Position numbers and translations under genes: made by a program. This document shows positions 37,443 through 46,823 of a stretch of DNA of 64,000 nucleotides, in pieces; within the stretch, counting starts at the first letter, position 1, and the number at the start of each line of letters is the position of its first letter. The DNA comes from Solirubrobacter sp963724195. GTDB lineage: Bacteria > Actinomycetota > Thermoleophilia > Solirubrobacterales > Solirubrobacteraceae. The notes beneath the pieces were generated by a model. That model saw nothing but the letters and a program-made list of their open reading frames with translations. It made no database searches and was not told the origin of the DNA. The stretch covers positions 1 through 64,000 of the forward strand of contig CAVRTQ010000024.1 in the NCBI GenBank assembly GCA_963724195.1. Reading direction: 5' to 3'.

Positions 37443-39042
37443 CGCGACAGCGTCAGCTTCTTCGACAGCGTCTTGCCCGAAGCGGGCTTGACGTCGAGCA
37501 CCACGGAGAACCGCTGCTTCGCGCCCCGCACGTACTTCTTGCCCGCGCTCGGACAGCGTGAGCCGCACCGTGGCCTTCTTCCCGGCACCGACGGTGTACT
37601 TCGCCGACTTGGTCAACGTGACGAACTGCTTCTTGACCTTGACGGCGCTGCGCAGCACCACCGTGCCGCGGCAGGTCGTCTGACCGGTGCACGACAGCGA
37701 CGTCGACACGCGGCCGGACTTCACCTTCAGCGACTTCGAAGCCACGCCGGCCACACCGGCCTTGGGCGTCGCGGCCGGGACCGGGGTCAGCGTCGGCGTC
37801 GGCTGCACGACCGGTGTCGGGTTCGACGGTGGCCGCACGATCGGTGTGGGCGCGGCCCCCGGCCGCAGGATGCGGCGCGAACGGGTACGGGTCCGTCAGC
37901 GACGTACGGGTGAGCACGAGTCGCCGCGTGACACCGTTCGCCGAGGCGTCGAGGGTGATCACGCGGCTGCCCGCGACGTCGATGCCATCGCCCGTCGCGG
38001 CCGTCCACGTGGTGTCCGGCAGCGGCAGCGTGAGGGTCACCGGCCCGGCGGCTGCGACCGCCAGCGTCTCTTCGACGGTCACGTCCTTGGTCCCCTCGAC
38101 GCTCCGGGCGCCCGCCAGGGCGATCGTCCCGCTCACGTCGACGCTCGTGGCGCTGCCGAGCCAGGCGTCTCGCTGGGCCTGGGTGAGCCGCAGCCGGAGC
38201 ACGCCGGCGCCCAGCGTGGCCGTGGCCCCGGACGCCGCGCGCGAAGGTCCGGCACCCGTCAGCAGATCCGCGTCCACGGCGCCGGTGACCGGCACGGCAT
38301 CGACCGTCCCGCCGTAGCCGGGCACGCGGAACTGGCCCAGCACGCCGGGCAGCGCATCCGTGTGCGTCGCGCCCTGGTTGACCTGCTGGCCCTGCAGGCA
38401 ATCCAGGTACAGGTGGAACTGCTCGCCTGACGGGAACGTGAGCGCCGCGTCCACGTACAGGCTGCCGCGCGGGCGGATCGTGCCGCCGTCCGGGCGCGCC
38501 GGAATCGGACCGAGGCTCTCACCGAGCGCCTGTCGGACCGCGACCTCACCGCCCGTCGCCGTCCACGACTGCGTCGGGATGGGTGCGGCCTCCACCCAGA
38601 TCGAGGACCGCGTCTCGTCCACGAGCCCGCTCGGCGCCAGCACGACGTTCGTGCGGGCGACCGTGGTGAGCGGGATCGGCGCGGTGACGCCTTCCGCCGT
38701 GTTCGTCGCCTCGAGCGCGAGCCACGCCTTGACGGGCAACTGGCCGTCGCCCAGCGGGATCATCGACGACTCGTAGGCGAACGTGACGATCCACGACGGG
38801 AGCAGGGCCGACACGGTGCCGCCTGAGTACCGCACCGTGTCGCCCACCGCGAGCTGCGCCCCCGGCGTGAGCTCCGTCCCGGAGCCATCGGTCAACCGCC
38901 CGTCGAACACCAGCGGGACCGGGCGCCAGTACCGGTCGTAGCTGTACTGGCACTGGTTCTCGAACTGGGTCGAGGCGGCACTGCTCGCGGGCGCCACGAG
39001 GGCACCGGCGAGCAGGAGGAGCGCAACTACTGCCCGACGCAT
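37439..39042 (-). CDS. Secreted protein, paralogue B of the siderophore-linked family (two frameshifts)
   Basis: About 533 residues with a signal peptide (MRRAVVALLLLAGALVAPAS). The N-terminal domain copies paralogue A: FENQCQYSYDRYW, ALLPSWIVTF, PVKAWLALEATNTAEG, TIRPRGSLYVDAAL and LYLDCLQGQQ. A middle region (VTGAVDADLLTGAGPSRAAS, GPVTLTLPLPDTTW) and a Thr/Pro linker lead to a basic Ig-like domain (SLKVKSGRVSTSLSCTGQTT) ending KTLSKKLTLSR. Frame breaks near 37885 and 37545 each vanish on deleting one G. It lies 4 bp after paralogue C on the same strand and converges on the FhuF-like gene. Function unknown; surface iron capture is a guess from context. Confidence 0.7.
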
Positions 39043-39046
39043 ACGG

Positions 39047-40610
39047 CTAGGAGCGCTTGAGCGTGATCGTCTTCGTGACGGCCGAGCCGCCGCTCACGGG
39101 CGTGAGCGTGACCTTGACCTTGACCGACTTGCGCTGCTTGAGCAGGGTCTTCGCGGCCTTGCTCAGCGAGAGGTTGACGTTCGACGCGCCCGCCTTGAGC
39201 GACACCGTCTTCGTCGCGGCGACCGTGACGACCTTCTTGGTCTTGCTCTTGCCGACGGCGTACTTGCTGACCGTCTTGGCCGCGACCTTGTACCGCATCG
39301 TGGTCGTGTTCGGGTTCCTCAGCGACAGCTTGACCTTGCCCGTCTTGGACGGCTTGACGCTGGTCGTGGAGCCGAACGTCGCCGGTCTGCACCGTCGGCT
39401 GCGGCACGGCCGCGGGCAGCGGAGCCGTGGCGATGGCCGGGAGCGGCGTGAACGCGAATCCGAAGCGGCCACGGAGGCCCACGGGCTTCTGCGCCCCACC
39501 CTGGTTGGTGAACGTGCCCGGCGCGGCCGGGTCACCCAGGAGCGGGTCCGGCGTGACCGGGTCCGCGTCCAGGAAGAAGTACGTCGTCTGGTTGGCCGCG
39601 ATCTGGCCGTTGACGAGCGAGACGGCGCCGGGGATGCAGTCGTTGCTGGCGCCGTAGGCCTCGGTACCGGCGCGCACGAAGACGCTGCCGAACGGGCGGA
39701 CGTTCAGCGGCTGGTTGTAGCCGACACGGTCGTAGCCCTCGGACTCGATCTGGACGATGCCGAGCTTGCCCGGCTGCGCGATCGTGAACTCGACCGGCCC
39801 GGCGCCCGTGGGCGTCCAGCGCGTGCCCTTCAGCGGCAGCACCACCGGCGGGACCGTGGCGGTGACGGCGTCGTTGGCGTAGTTCGCGGGGTTGCCCGGG
39901 CTGCCCGGGGTCGCGTCCGCGATGTTGATGCTCCACTGGCCCTTGACCGGGATCGTCTGCGTGCCCTCGACCGTGTTCGACGCGGCGATCGTGACCCAGG
40001 CGTCGAGCGGGAAGTCGCTCTTGCCGGTGTGGGAGATGTAGCGGTGCCCGAGACCAAGGGTCGGCGTCGCGTAGTAGTACGTCGTGTTGAACGGCGTCGT
40101 GGCGTCGCGGACCTTGGGCGGCTCGCCCGGGAAGTCGATCTTCTGGACGTAGGTGATGACCTGCGCAGCGCCGCTGCCGGTCGTGTAGGACCAGTAGTTG
40201 GCGCCGCCGTCATTCGGGTTCGCCCGGATCGACAGGGTGCGGGTGGTGTTCGCCTCCTGCGTGTACGGGATCAGCTGGCTGTAGCTGGAGGTCGCACCAC
40301 CCGTGCGGCGGTACATCTGCTCGGCCACGCGCGTGTCGCGGAACTCGAGCGTCAGCTGCAGGTCCTGCAGCGCGAGGGCCTGGCCGGGGACGGCCGTGAG
40401 CGGCGTGGCCACGGTGCGGGACACGTCGATCGCGAGCGAGTTCAGGATGGCGTTCGGCGCCGGCGGATCGTCCGCCAGCGCACCGCTGTTCAGGTACGTC
40501 GCGAACGGGCTGATGCACGACCAACCGTTTCCGGCAGGGGCCGCGGTGGCCGGACTCGCGGCAACGGCCGCGGCCATGGCCACGACTGGTACAAGCATTA
40601 TGCGTCTCAT
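39047..40610 (-). CDS. Secreted protein, paralogue C of the siderophore-linked family (one frameshift)
   Basis: About 520 residues with a signal peptide (MRRIMLVPVVAMAAAVAASP). It is longer than its paralogues because of an inserted region (residues 70-190, many Tyr/Thr). The shared pattern then returns: PLDAWVTIAASNTVEG, LPLKGTRWTPTGAG, RPFGSVFVRAG and NDCIPG. The C-terminal basic domain (KPSKTGKVKLSLRNPNTTTM then RYKVAAKT) ends TKTITLKRS after one G is removed near 39380. It is first of a two-gene unit with paralogue B. The 103-bp gap to the divergent PPTase gene holds its promoter; no TTAGG palindrome is seen there. Confidence 0.7.
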
Positions 40611-40713
40611 TCACTGCTCCGACTCGGGGGCCCGGAACGGCCCAGGGACTGTGTGGGAACAGGAGTCGACGCCCGCGGTGCCAGGCGTACTTCCCCCTCG
40701 TTGTCAAGTATCC

Positions 40714-41340
40714 TTGCCAACTGACGGGCGTATCCTATTACACCTGCGCAACGTCGAGGTATGGCAAGTCGAGCTGGAGCAGGCCGAGCCGCTGGTGGCG
40801 CGGCTTCGCGGACTGTTGTCCGCCGACGAGCGTGCGCGGGCTGACCGTCTGAAGCGCCCGGGACACGGCGAGCGGTGGATCGTCTCGCGGGCGGCGCTGC
40901 GGATCGTGCTCTGCGCGCGGCTCGGGTGCGTGCCCGAGGACGTGCCGCTGGACGTCGCCGAGCACGGCAAGCCGTTCGTGACCGGCACGCGCCTGCAGTT
41001 CAACCTCAGCCACTCCGGCACGCTGGCGGTCGTCGCCGTGGCGGAGGACCTCGCGGTGGGCGTCGACCTCGAACGGCCGGGTCGCAACGCCGCCGCGGTG
41101 GAGCGGACGCTGTCCGAGGGCGAGCGCGCGAGCGGCGACGACCTGCTGCAGCTGTGGTGCCGCAAGGAGGCATGGGCGAAGGCCTTGGGCGGCGGCCTGG
41201 GCTGGGCGCCCGAGGCCTTCGACACGACGCAGGTCAACGGCTATGCGCTGGCCGACCTCGCGCTGGACGGTGGCTACGTCGGCGCGCTGGCCGTGGAAGG
41301 CCGGGACGCGGCCCACACGCTCTGCCGGCTGACCTTCTGA
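40714..41340 (+). CDS. 4'-phosphopantetheinyl transferase, Sfp/Gsp type
   Basis: A 208-residue two-lobed transferase. It has DERARADRLKRPGHGERWIV then SRAALR in lobe 1, the linker FNLSHSGTLAVVAVAEDLAV, the Mg-binding GVDLERPGR, and WCRKEAWAKALGGGL. It activates carrier domains of NRPS, PKS or FAS proteins. No NRPS/PKS is in the window, so the FAS-I ACP (if AcpS is insufficient) or a distant pathway is its target. TTG 40714 is taken as start because no ATG or GTG lies in frame ahead of the conserved region. The 3' end overlaps the convergent gene by 67 bp. Confidence 0.85.
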   Translation: MPTDGRILLHLRNVEVWQVELEQAEPLVARLRGLLSADERARADRLKRPGHGERWIVSRAALRIVLCARLGCVPEDVPLDVAEHGKPFVTGTRLQFNLSHSGTLAVVAVAEDLAVGVDLERPGRNAAAVERTLSEGERASGDDLLQLWCRKEAWAKALGGGLGWAPEAFDTTQVNGYALADLALDGGYVGALAVEGRDAAHTLCRLTF

Positions 41341-43466
41341 GGAATCCACACGCGCAGCGCGCGCTCGGCGAACGCGTACGGCACGAGGTTCCCCTCCTCC
41401 AGGCAGAGCACGAACGGGCCGCGCTCGAACGCCACGTGCCCGCGGATCGAAGGCACGCGCGGGTCGGCCTCGATCACTCTCAGGCGCATGTCGAGATCGA
41501 GCGTGTTGTGGCCGGGGTCGGCGTCGACGTACCCGGGCGCGACCGGCCGGCCGTTGAGCTGCGCGTGCGCGCTCCAGGCCGGGACACGCAGGCGGACCGG
41601 GCGATCGGCGTCGATCTCGATCCGTCCCTCCCACGGGTACGCCGTGCGCACGCGCGCTCCTCCCACCGTGCCGGTCGCGTACTGGTGGATCGTCAGCACG
41701 CCGTCGTCTTCGGTGGCGAGGTAGGTGTGCAGCGAGGCGAGCAGCCGCATCAGGTTCGGCGGGCAGCACGCGCAGTCGAACCACGGGCGCCGGTCCGGGG
41801 TGCCGTGGAGCGTGTTCCAGTAGCTGTACGCGGAGCGGTCGAACGCGACGCCCACGAGCACGCCGTTGTAGAGCGTGCGCTCGAGCAGGTCGGCGAAGCG
41901 GACTTCGCCCGTGGCCTGCAGCAGGCGCCAGTTCCAGAACACGGACGCGATCGCCGCGCACGTCTCGGCGTAGGCGGACGCGGGCGCGATCTCGAATGGC
42001 GCGCCGAACGCCTCGTGCGCCCGGTCTGACCCGACGCCGCCGGTGATGTAGGTCTTGCCGTCGACCATGTCCTCCCACGCGGCCAGCAGCGGGTCCAGCG
42101 GCTCGCCGAGCTCGGTGAAGACGTCCGTGGCGCCGCAGTTCAGGTACAGCTGACGCACGCAGTGGCCCTCGACGACGGTCTGCTCGCGCACCGGGACGCG
42201 GTCGACGAGGTAGGCGGAGGAGCCGTAGCGCTGCGGGAGCGTGCCGTGGCCGCGGCGCTCGACGAAGCGGCGCGCCAGCTCGAGGTACGCGCGCTCGCCG
42301 GTGGCCCTGTAGAGCTTCACGAGCGCGAGCTCCGCCTCCGGGTGCCCGCAGAAGCCGGGTCGGTCGGTGAACGTCGCCACCAGGTGGTCGGCGACGCGGC
42401 GGGCGACGGGCAGCAGCGGCGGGTGCGCGAGGCCGGCCTCGATCAGGTGGCCCATGCAGTAGATCTCGTGCTCGTCGGCGAGGTTGCGGTAGCGCTCGTG
42501 GCCCGTGACCTGGAAGGCGGTGTCGAGGTAGCCGTCCGGCGCCTGCGCCGCGATGAGCAGCGCGGTGACCTCGTCCGCCATCCGCTGCAGGGCCGGCGAC
42601 GGCGCGTTGCGCAGCTCCCACCCGAGCGCCTCGACCCACTTGTGCAGGTCGGAGTCCTGGTAGACGAGACCCCGGTGCGTCCCGCTGCCGGTGGCGGCGG
42701 CGCGCAGGTTGTCGAACGTGCCGGCCTCGCGGATCTGCCGCTCGCCGTCGGGGATCAGCACGTCGCGGTTGAACTGGCGCCGCCCGGCCCAGAAGCCGCC
42801 GTCGATCGTCGCCTTCATCGCATCCGCGGGAATCGTGAGCGCGACCAGGCGGGAGACGACGACCGCGATATACGCCACGCCGACGAGCTGCTCGATCATC
42901 ACGAGCGAGCGCGCGAACGGGTCGATCGGGACCACGTCGCTGAGCCCGGTGCTCGAGAGCGTCGTGAAGCTCAGGAACAGCAGCTCCATCCACGTGCGCT
43001 GGGCCTCGGGGTCGACGGCGGCGGTGAAGGAGCCCGGCTCGATCGCCTGCCAGACCACGAACACGTACGCGAACCCCCACGCCACGAGCGTGAACGTCGC
43101 GCCGACCGCGAACAGCTCGTCGCGCGTGATCACATGGTCGGCAAGCATGTACCGGATCAGCCCGTAGGTGGCGTAGAAGTACAGGACCGCTTCGAGCGCC
43201 GCGCTGTACGGGAACAGCGCGTCGGAGTCCATGACCGCCTGGATGATCAGGAGGATCGTGGCCGGGACGCCGAGCAGCAGGCCGACCCACGTCCAGGTCG
43301 GTGACGCGCGCACGGCCAGCACGACGAGCGCGAGGACCATGATCCCGAACGCGCTGAAGACGGCCCGGCTGACGCCGTCGGCCTCCAGGAACGGATAGAT
43401 CAGCAGGCCGGCGAGCTGCACGGCCAGCAGCACGGCGGACGGCTCCTTCTTGACGATGCGCAGCAC
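41274..43466 (-). CDS. Ion-channel domain fused in frame to GH127 beta-L-arabinofuranosidase
   Basis: An unbroken frame of 730 codons. Residues 1-215 have six hydrophobic helices and a pore loop LLFLSFTTLSSTGLSDVVP, where TLSSTGLSD replaces the TVGYGD filter of K+ channels. From residue 217 (ATG at 42818) a complete GH127/DUF1680 enzyme follows: DGGFWAGRRQFNRDVLIPDG, AETCAAIASVFWNW with the Zn-binding Glu/Cys, and WFDCACCPPNLMRLL with the catalytic CCPPN. The join reads ALTIPADAMKATID and contains ATGA, the overlap type seen between neighbours. An unseen indel could therefore have merged two genes. GTG 43466 is the preferred start; ATG 43508 would overlap the divergent SET gene. Confidence 0.75.
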   Translation of the reverse strand: MLRIVKKEPSAVLLAVQLAGLLIYPFLEADGVSRAVFSAFGIMVLALVVLAVRASPTWTWVGLLLGVPATILLIIQAVMDSDALFPYSAALEAVLYFYATYGLIRYMLADHVITRDELFAVGATFTLVAWGFAYVFVVWQAIEPGSFTAAVDPEAQRTWMELLFLSFTTLSSTGLSDVVPIDPFARSLVMIEQLVGVAYIAVVVSRLVALTIPADAMKATIDGGFWAGRRQFNRDVLIPDGERQIREAGTFDNLRAAATGSGTHRGLVYQDSDLHKWVEALGWELRNAPSPALQRMADEVTALLIAAQAPDGYLDTAFQVTGHERYRNLADEHEIYCMGHLIEAGLAHPPLLPVARRVADHLVATFTDRPGFCGHPEAELALVKLYRATGERAYLELARRFVERRGHGTLPQRYGSSAYLVDRVPVREQTVVEGHCVRQLYLNCGATDVFTELGEPLDPLLAAWEDMVDGKTYITGGVGSDRAHEAFGAPFEIAPASAYAETCAAIASVFWNWRLLQATGEVRFADLLERTLYNGVLVGVAFDRSAYSYWNTLHGTPDRRPWFDCACCPPNLMRLLASLHTYLATEDDGVLTIHQYATGTVGGARVRTAYPWEGRIEIDADRPVRLRVPAWSAHAQLNGRPVAPGYVDADPGHNTLDLDMRLRVIEADPRVPSIRGHVAFERGPFVLCLEEGNLVPYAFAERALRVWIPQKVSRQSVWAASRPSTASAPT

Positions 43467-43506
43467 GCCGGGGACCGTACCGGGTGAGCTAAGGTCACCC
43501 GCCGAC

Positions 43507-43863
43507 ATGCCTGAGGGTCTGGAGATCAAGGAAGGTCCGTACGGGCGCGGCGTCTTCGCCACGCGCGCGTTCGCCGCCGCCGAAGCGCTCGAGCACTGCC
43601 CGACGCTCGAGCTCCCCGGCGACGAGGTCGTCGGCCAGCTCGGCGACTACGTCTTCGGATCGAACGAGAACGAGGACGACGTGATCCTCCTGCTCGGCTA
43701 CGGCATGCTCTACAACCACTCCTCCGAGCCGAACTGCGAGTACATCCAAGAGGCGCCGCGGGTGATCATGTTCCAGACGCTCCGGGCCGTCGAGCCCGGC
43801 GAGGAGCTGTTCATCGACTACGGCGAGGAATGGTGGTCGACGCGCAACCGGGAGCCCGACTGA
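43507..43863 (+). CDS. SET-domain protein (putative lysine methyltransferase)
   Basis: A 118-residue minimal SET domain. KEGPYGRGVFATRAFAA is the SAM-binding start, GYGMLYNHSSEPNCEYIQ contains the NHxxxPN core, and EELFIDYGEEWW is the C-terminal ELxxDY motif. Pre- and post-SET zinc regions are absent, as usual in bacterial forms. Such enzymes methylate protein lysines using S-adenosylmethionine; the target is unknown. TGATG overlap couples it to the helical protein downstream, a candidate substrate or partner (inference). Confidence 0.8.
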   Translation: MPEGLEIKEGPYGRGVFATRAFAAAEALEHCPTLELPGDEVVGQLGDYVFGSNENEDDVILLLGYGMLYNHSSEPNCEYIQEAPRVIMFQTLRAVEPGEELFIDYGEEWWSTRNREPD

Positions 43864-44315
43864 TGAGCGACGCCGACGCCCGCCAAGACCTCCTCGACGC
43901 CCTCGCCGAAGCCATCGGTGAGCTCGGCCTGGCCCTCGCGACCCTGGGCGAGGCCTACGAGCTGCTGGACGAGAACAGCCAGGACCGGCTGGAAGAGCAG
44001 CTCTTCGGGCCGATCCAGAAGGGCTACGGCCGGGCCCAGCGCACCTACGCCAGCTTCGCCGAGCGGGTGCGCCTGTCCAACCGCACGTTCACCGAGCCCT
44101 CCGCCGGCGTCCACTCCCGTGACCCGCGCGTCTACCTCGACCGCGCCATCGAGGCCATCGAAGAGGGCGAAGAGCGCCTGATCGAGCTCCAGGACTCGAT
44201 GATGCCCGTCACCTACGGCGACCCCGAGCTGCGCGCCGGCCTCGCCGAGGTCCGCGAGTTCGTCGCCGCCGCCCGCGAGCGTTCGCACGACTTCATGCGA
44301 ACGCTCGGGCGCTGA
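43863..44315 (+). CDS. Uncharacterised helical acidic protein
   Basis: An intact 150-residue protein, predicted to be almost wholly alpha-helical, rich in Glu, Ala and Leu, with no membrane segment or Cys. Regions such as LAEAIGELGLALATLGEAYE and RAIEAIEEGEERLIELQDSM look like amphipathic helices of a bundle. I do not recognise the family. It is coupled to the SET-domain gene by TGATG. It has only three or four lysines (in particular GPIQKGYGR), which would be the methylation candidates if it is the SET substrate. The stop is immediately followed by a palindrome. Confidence 0.6.
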   Translation: MSDADARQDLLDALAEAIGELGLALATLGEAYELLDENSQDRLEEQLFGPIQKGYGRAQRTYASFAERVRLSNRTFTEPSAGVHSRDPRVYLDRAIEAIEEGEERLIELQDSMMPVTYGDPELRAGLAEVREFVAAARERSHDFMRTLGR

Positions 44316-44343
44316 ACCTAAAGGGGCCTGGCCCCTTTAAGTT
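44315..44343. terminator. Palindromic repeat, likely bidirectional terminator
   Basis: Arms AACCTAAAGGGGCC and GGCCCCTTTAAGTT pair with one mismatch around a single T, between the convergent helical-protein and glgA genes. It encodes the last residues of GlgA (LKGARPL). It is a copy of the element at 29814 (23 of 27 positions equal). Confidence 0.6.
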
Positions 44344-45508
44344 CGCGGTACAGCTCCGACGTCTGCTGCGCGATCGCGGGCCAGGAGAAGGACTCGATCG
44401 CGCGCTTGCGGCCCGCGACGCCCATCCGCTTGGCGCGCTCCGGGTCGGCGATCAGCTCGTTCACGCGCGCCGCGAAGTCGGTGGCGAACACTGCAGGATC
44501 GCGGGGCGCCCCCGTGCCGTCGTCGCCCGGCTCGATCGGGACGAGGAAGCCGGTCTCGTCGTCGACGACGACTTCGACGATCCCGCCCGTTGCGGTGGCC
44601 ACGACTGCGGCCTCGCACGCCATCGCCTCCAGGTTGACGATCCCGAGCGGCTCGTAGATCGACGGGCACGCGAACACCGTCGCGTGGCTGAGCAGCTGGA
44701 TGACCTCGGGCTTGGGGATCATCTCCTCGATCCAGAACACGCCCTCGCGCGTGGCCTTCAGCGCTTCGACCCGCGCCGCGATCTCCGCGCCGAGCTCGGG
44801 CGTGTCCGGCGAGCCCGCGCACAGCACGAGCTGCGCGTCGGGCGCGAACTGCTTGACCGCCTCCAGCAGGTACACGACGCCCTTCTGGCGCGTGATCCGG
44901 CCGACGAACACCACCGACGGCTTCGCCGGGTCGATGCCGTACTTCTCGAGCACGTCGGTGTTCGGGTCCGGCTGGTACTCGTCGGTGTCGATCCCGTTGT
45001 AGATCACGTGCACGCGATCGGGGTCGATGTCCGGATACACGCGCAGGATGTCGCCCTTGGTCCCGTTCGACACCGCGATCACGGCGTCCGCGTGCTCGAG
45101 CGCCGTCTTCTCGGCGTAGCTCGACAGGCGGTAGCCGCCGCCGAGCTGCTCCTCCTTCCACGGGCGCAGCGGCTCCAGCGAGTGCACCGTGGCGACGTGC
45201 GGGATGCCCCACACGAGCTTGGCCAGGTGCCCGCCGTACTGCGCGTACCACGTGTGCGTGTGCACGATGTCGGCGTCCTGCGCGCCCGCGGCCATCGTCA
45301 GGTCGATCGACAGCGAGCGCAACGCGGCCAGCGCCGGCGCGTCGCCCGACAGCGCGTCCCAGGCCGTGTGCGGCACGTCGCCGACGCCCCAGCCGTGCAC
45401 GGTGACGTCCTCGAACGCGCGCAACTCGCGCGCGAGGTACTCGACGTGCACGCCCGCGCCGCCGTAGACCTCCGGCGGGTACTCGCGGGTGAACAGGGCG
45501 ACCTTCAC
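44318..45508 (-). CDS. glgA: Glycogen synthase, actinobacterial GT4 type
   Basis: A 396-residue glycosyltransferase. VKVALFTREYPPEVYGGAGV is the sugar-nucleotide loop of the corynebacterial-type GlgA. HTHTWYAQYGG and VHSLEPLRPWKEEQLGGGY follow, then IAVSNGTKGDILRVYP, VFVGRITRQKGVVYLL, and SIYEPLGIVNLEAMACEAAV with the E-x7-E pair. It elongates alpha-1,4-glucan or makes maltose-1-phosphate from ADP-glucose. GTG 45508 has a good AAGGAG six bases upstream, but the frame is open further back into glgC. The last seven codons lie in the palindromic repeat. It forms a unit with glgC and pgm. Confidence 0.9.
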   Translation of the reverse strand: MKVALFTREYPPEVYGGAGVHVEYLARELRAFEDVTVHGWGVGDVPHTAWDALSGDAPALAALRSLSIDLTMAAGAQDADIVHTHTWYAQYGGHLAKLVWGIPHVATVHSLEPLRPWKEEQLGGGYRLSSYAEKTALEHADAVIAVSNGTKGDILRVYPDIDPDRVHVIYNGIDTDEYQPDPNTDVLEKYGIDPAKPSVVFVGRITRQKGVVYLLEAVKQFAPDAQLVLCAGSPDTPELGAEIAARVEALKATREGVFWIEEMIPKPEVIQLLSHATVFACPSIYEPLGIVNLEAMACEAAVVATATGGIVEVVVDDETGFLVPIEPGDDGTGAPRDPAVFATDFAARVNELIADPERAKRMGVAGRKRAIESFSWPAIAQQTSELYRELKGARPL

Positions 45509-45593
45509 GACGTGCTCCTTGCCACGGCGCGAAAGCGAGCCGCCAGGCGAGTTTTCGCCGAAGTATGCGAGCGCGCAGCGCGAGACATACGAC

Positions 45594-46823
45594 TCATTCG
45601 TGACCCGCATGCCCTTGGGGATCACGACGATGCCGCCCTCGGACACGTGGAAGCGCTCGCGGTCCTTCTCGGGATCGACGCCGATCTCCACGCCCTCCCC
45701 CACGTAGACGTTCTTGTCGAGGATGGCCTTGCGCACGACCGCGTTGCGGTCGATCTCGACGCTCGTGCATGAGGATCGAGTCCTCCACGAGCGAGTACGA
45801 GTGCACGTACGAGAGCGGCGAGAGGATCGAACGGCGCACGGTGCCGCCCGAGATGACCACGCCGGCGCACACCATCGAGTCGATCGCCTGCCCCCGCCGG
45901 TCTTCCTCGTCGAAGACGAACTTGGCCGGCTGCGTGATCCCGGGCCACGTGTGGATCGGCCAGTCGTGGTTGTACATGTTGAAGATCGGGTGGACCGAGA
46001 TGAGGTCCATGTGCGCGTCGTAGTAGGCGTCGAGCGTGCCGACGTCCCGCCAGTAGCCGCGGTCGCGGTCCGTCGCGCCCGGCACCTCGTTGGTCGAGAA
46101 GTCGTAGACCTGGGCGTCGTTCTGCGCCACGAGCGCGGGGATGATGTTGCCGCCCAGGTCGTGCTTGGACGTCTCGTCCGCCGCGTCGGCGGAGACGGTG
46201 CTGATCAGCGCCTCGGTGGAGAAGATGTAGTTGCCCATCGAGGCGAACACCTCGTCCGGCGAGTCGGGCAGGCCGACGGCGTCCTTGGGCTTCTCGCGGA
46301 ACCGGGCGATGTCGCGCCCGTTGGCGGCCGTCTCGATCACGCCGAACTGGTCGGCCTGGTCGATCGGCGCGCGCAGCGCCGCCACCGTCACGCCCTTGCC
46401 GCTCGCGATGTGCTGCTCGAGCATCTGCCGCGGGTCCATGCGGTAGATGTGGTCGGCGCCGAACACGATGATGTGCTCCGGCCGCTCGTCGGCGATCAGG
46501 TTGTAGTTCTGGTAGATCGCGTCGGCGCTGCCCACGAACCAGCGCGGCCCGAGGCGCATCTGCGCGGGCACGGGCGTCACGTAGTTGCCCAGCAGCGGCG
46601 ACAGCCGCCACGTGGTCGTGACGTGCTTGTCCAGCGAGTGGCTCTTGTACTGCGTCAGCACCACGATCTGGTGGAAGTTCGCGTTGACGAGGTTCGAGAG
46701 CGCGAAGTCGATCAGGCGGTAGTTGCCGCCGAACGGCACGGCCGGCTTGGCCCGGTCCGCCGTGAGCGGCGCCAGCCGCTTGCCCTCGCCACCGGCGAGA
46801 ACCATCGTCAAAACCTTGCTCAT
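45594..46823 (-). CDS. glgC: Glucose-1-phosphate adenylyltransferase (frameshifted near 3' end)
   Basis: About 409 residues, making ADP-glucose for glycogen. LTMVLAGGEGKRLAPLTADR is the nucleotide-binding start, then KPAVPFGGNYRLIDFALSN, VFGADHIYRMD, FREKPKDA and the substrate loop around YWRDVGTLDAYYDAHMDL. The C-terminal left-handed beta-helix begins QPAKFVFDEEDRRGQAIDSM. At about 45770 the frame changes; deleting one G gives MHSVEIDRNAVVRKAILDKN. That corrected frame then has no stop before glgA, so a second indel near 45600 is needed to end at the expected TGA. The start is ATGA-coupled to pgm. Confidence 0.85.
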   Translation of the reverse strand: MSKVLTMVLAGGEGKRLAPLTADRAKPAVPFGGNYRLIDFALSNLVNANFHQIVVLTQYKSHSLDKHVTTTWRLSPLLGNYVTPVPAQMRLGPRWFVGSADAIYQNYNLIADERPEHIIVFGADHIYRMDPRQMLEQHIASGKGVTVAALRAPIDQADQFGVIETAANGRDIARFREKPKDAVGLPDSPDEVFASMGNYIFSTEALISTVSADAADETSKHDLGGNIIPALVAQNDAQVYDFSTNEVPGATDRDRGYWRDVGTLDAYYDAHMDLISVHPIFNMYNHDWPIHTWPGITQPAKFVFDEEDRRGQAIDSMVCAGVVISGGTVRRSILSPLSYVHSYSLVEDSILMHERRDRPQRGRAQGHPRQERLRGGGRGDRRRSREGPRALPRVRGRHRRDPQGHAGHE

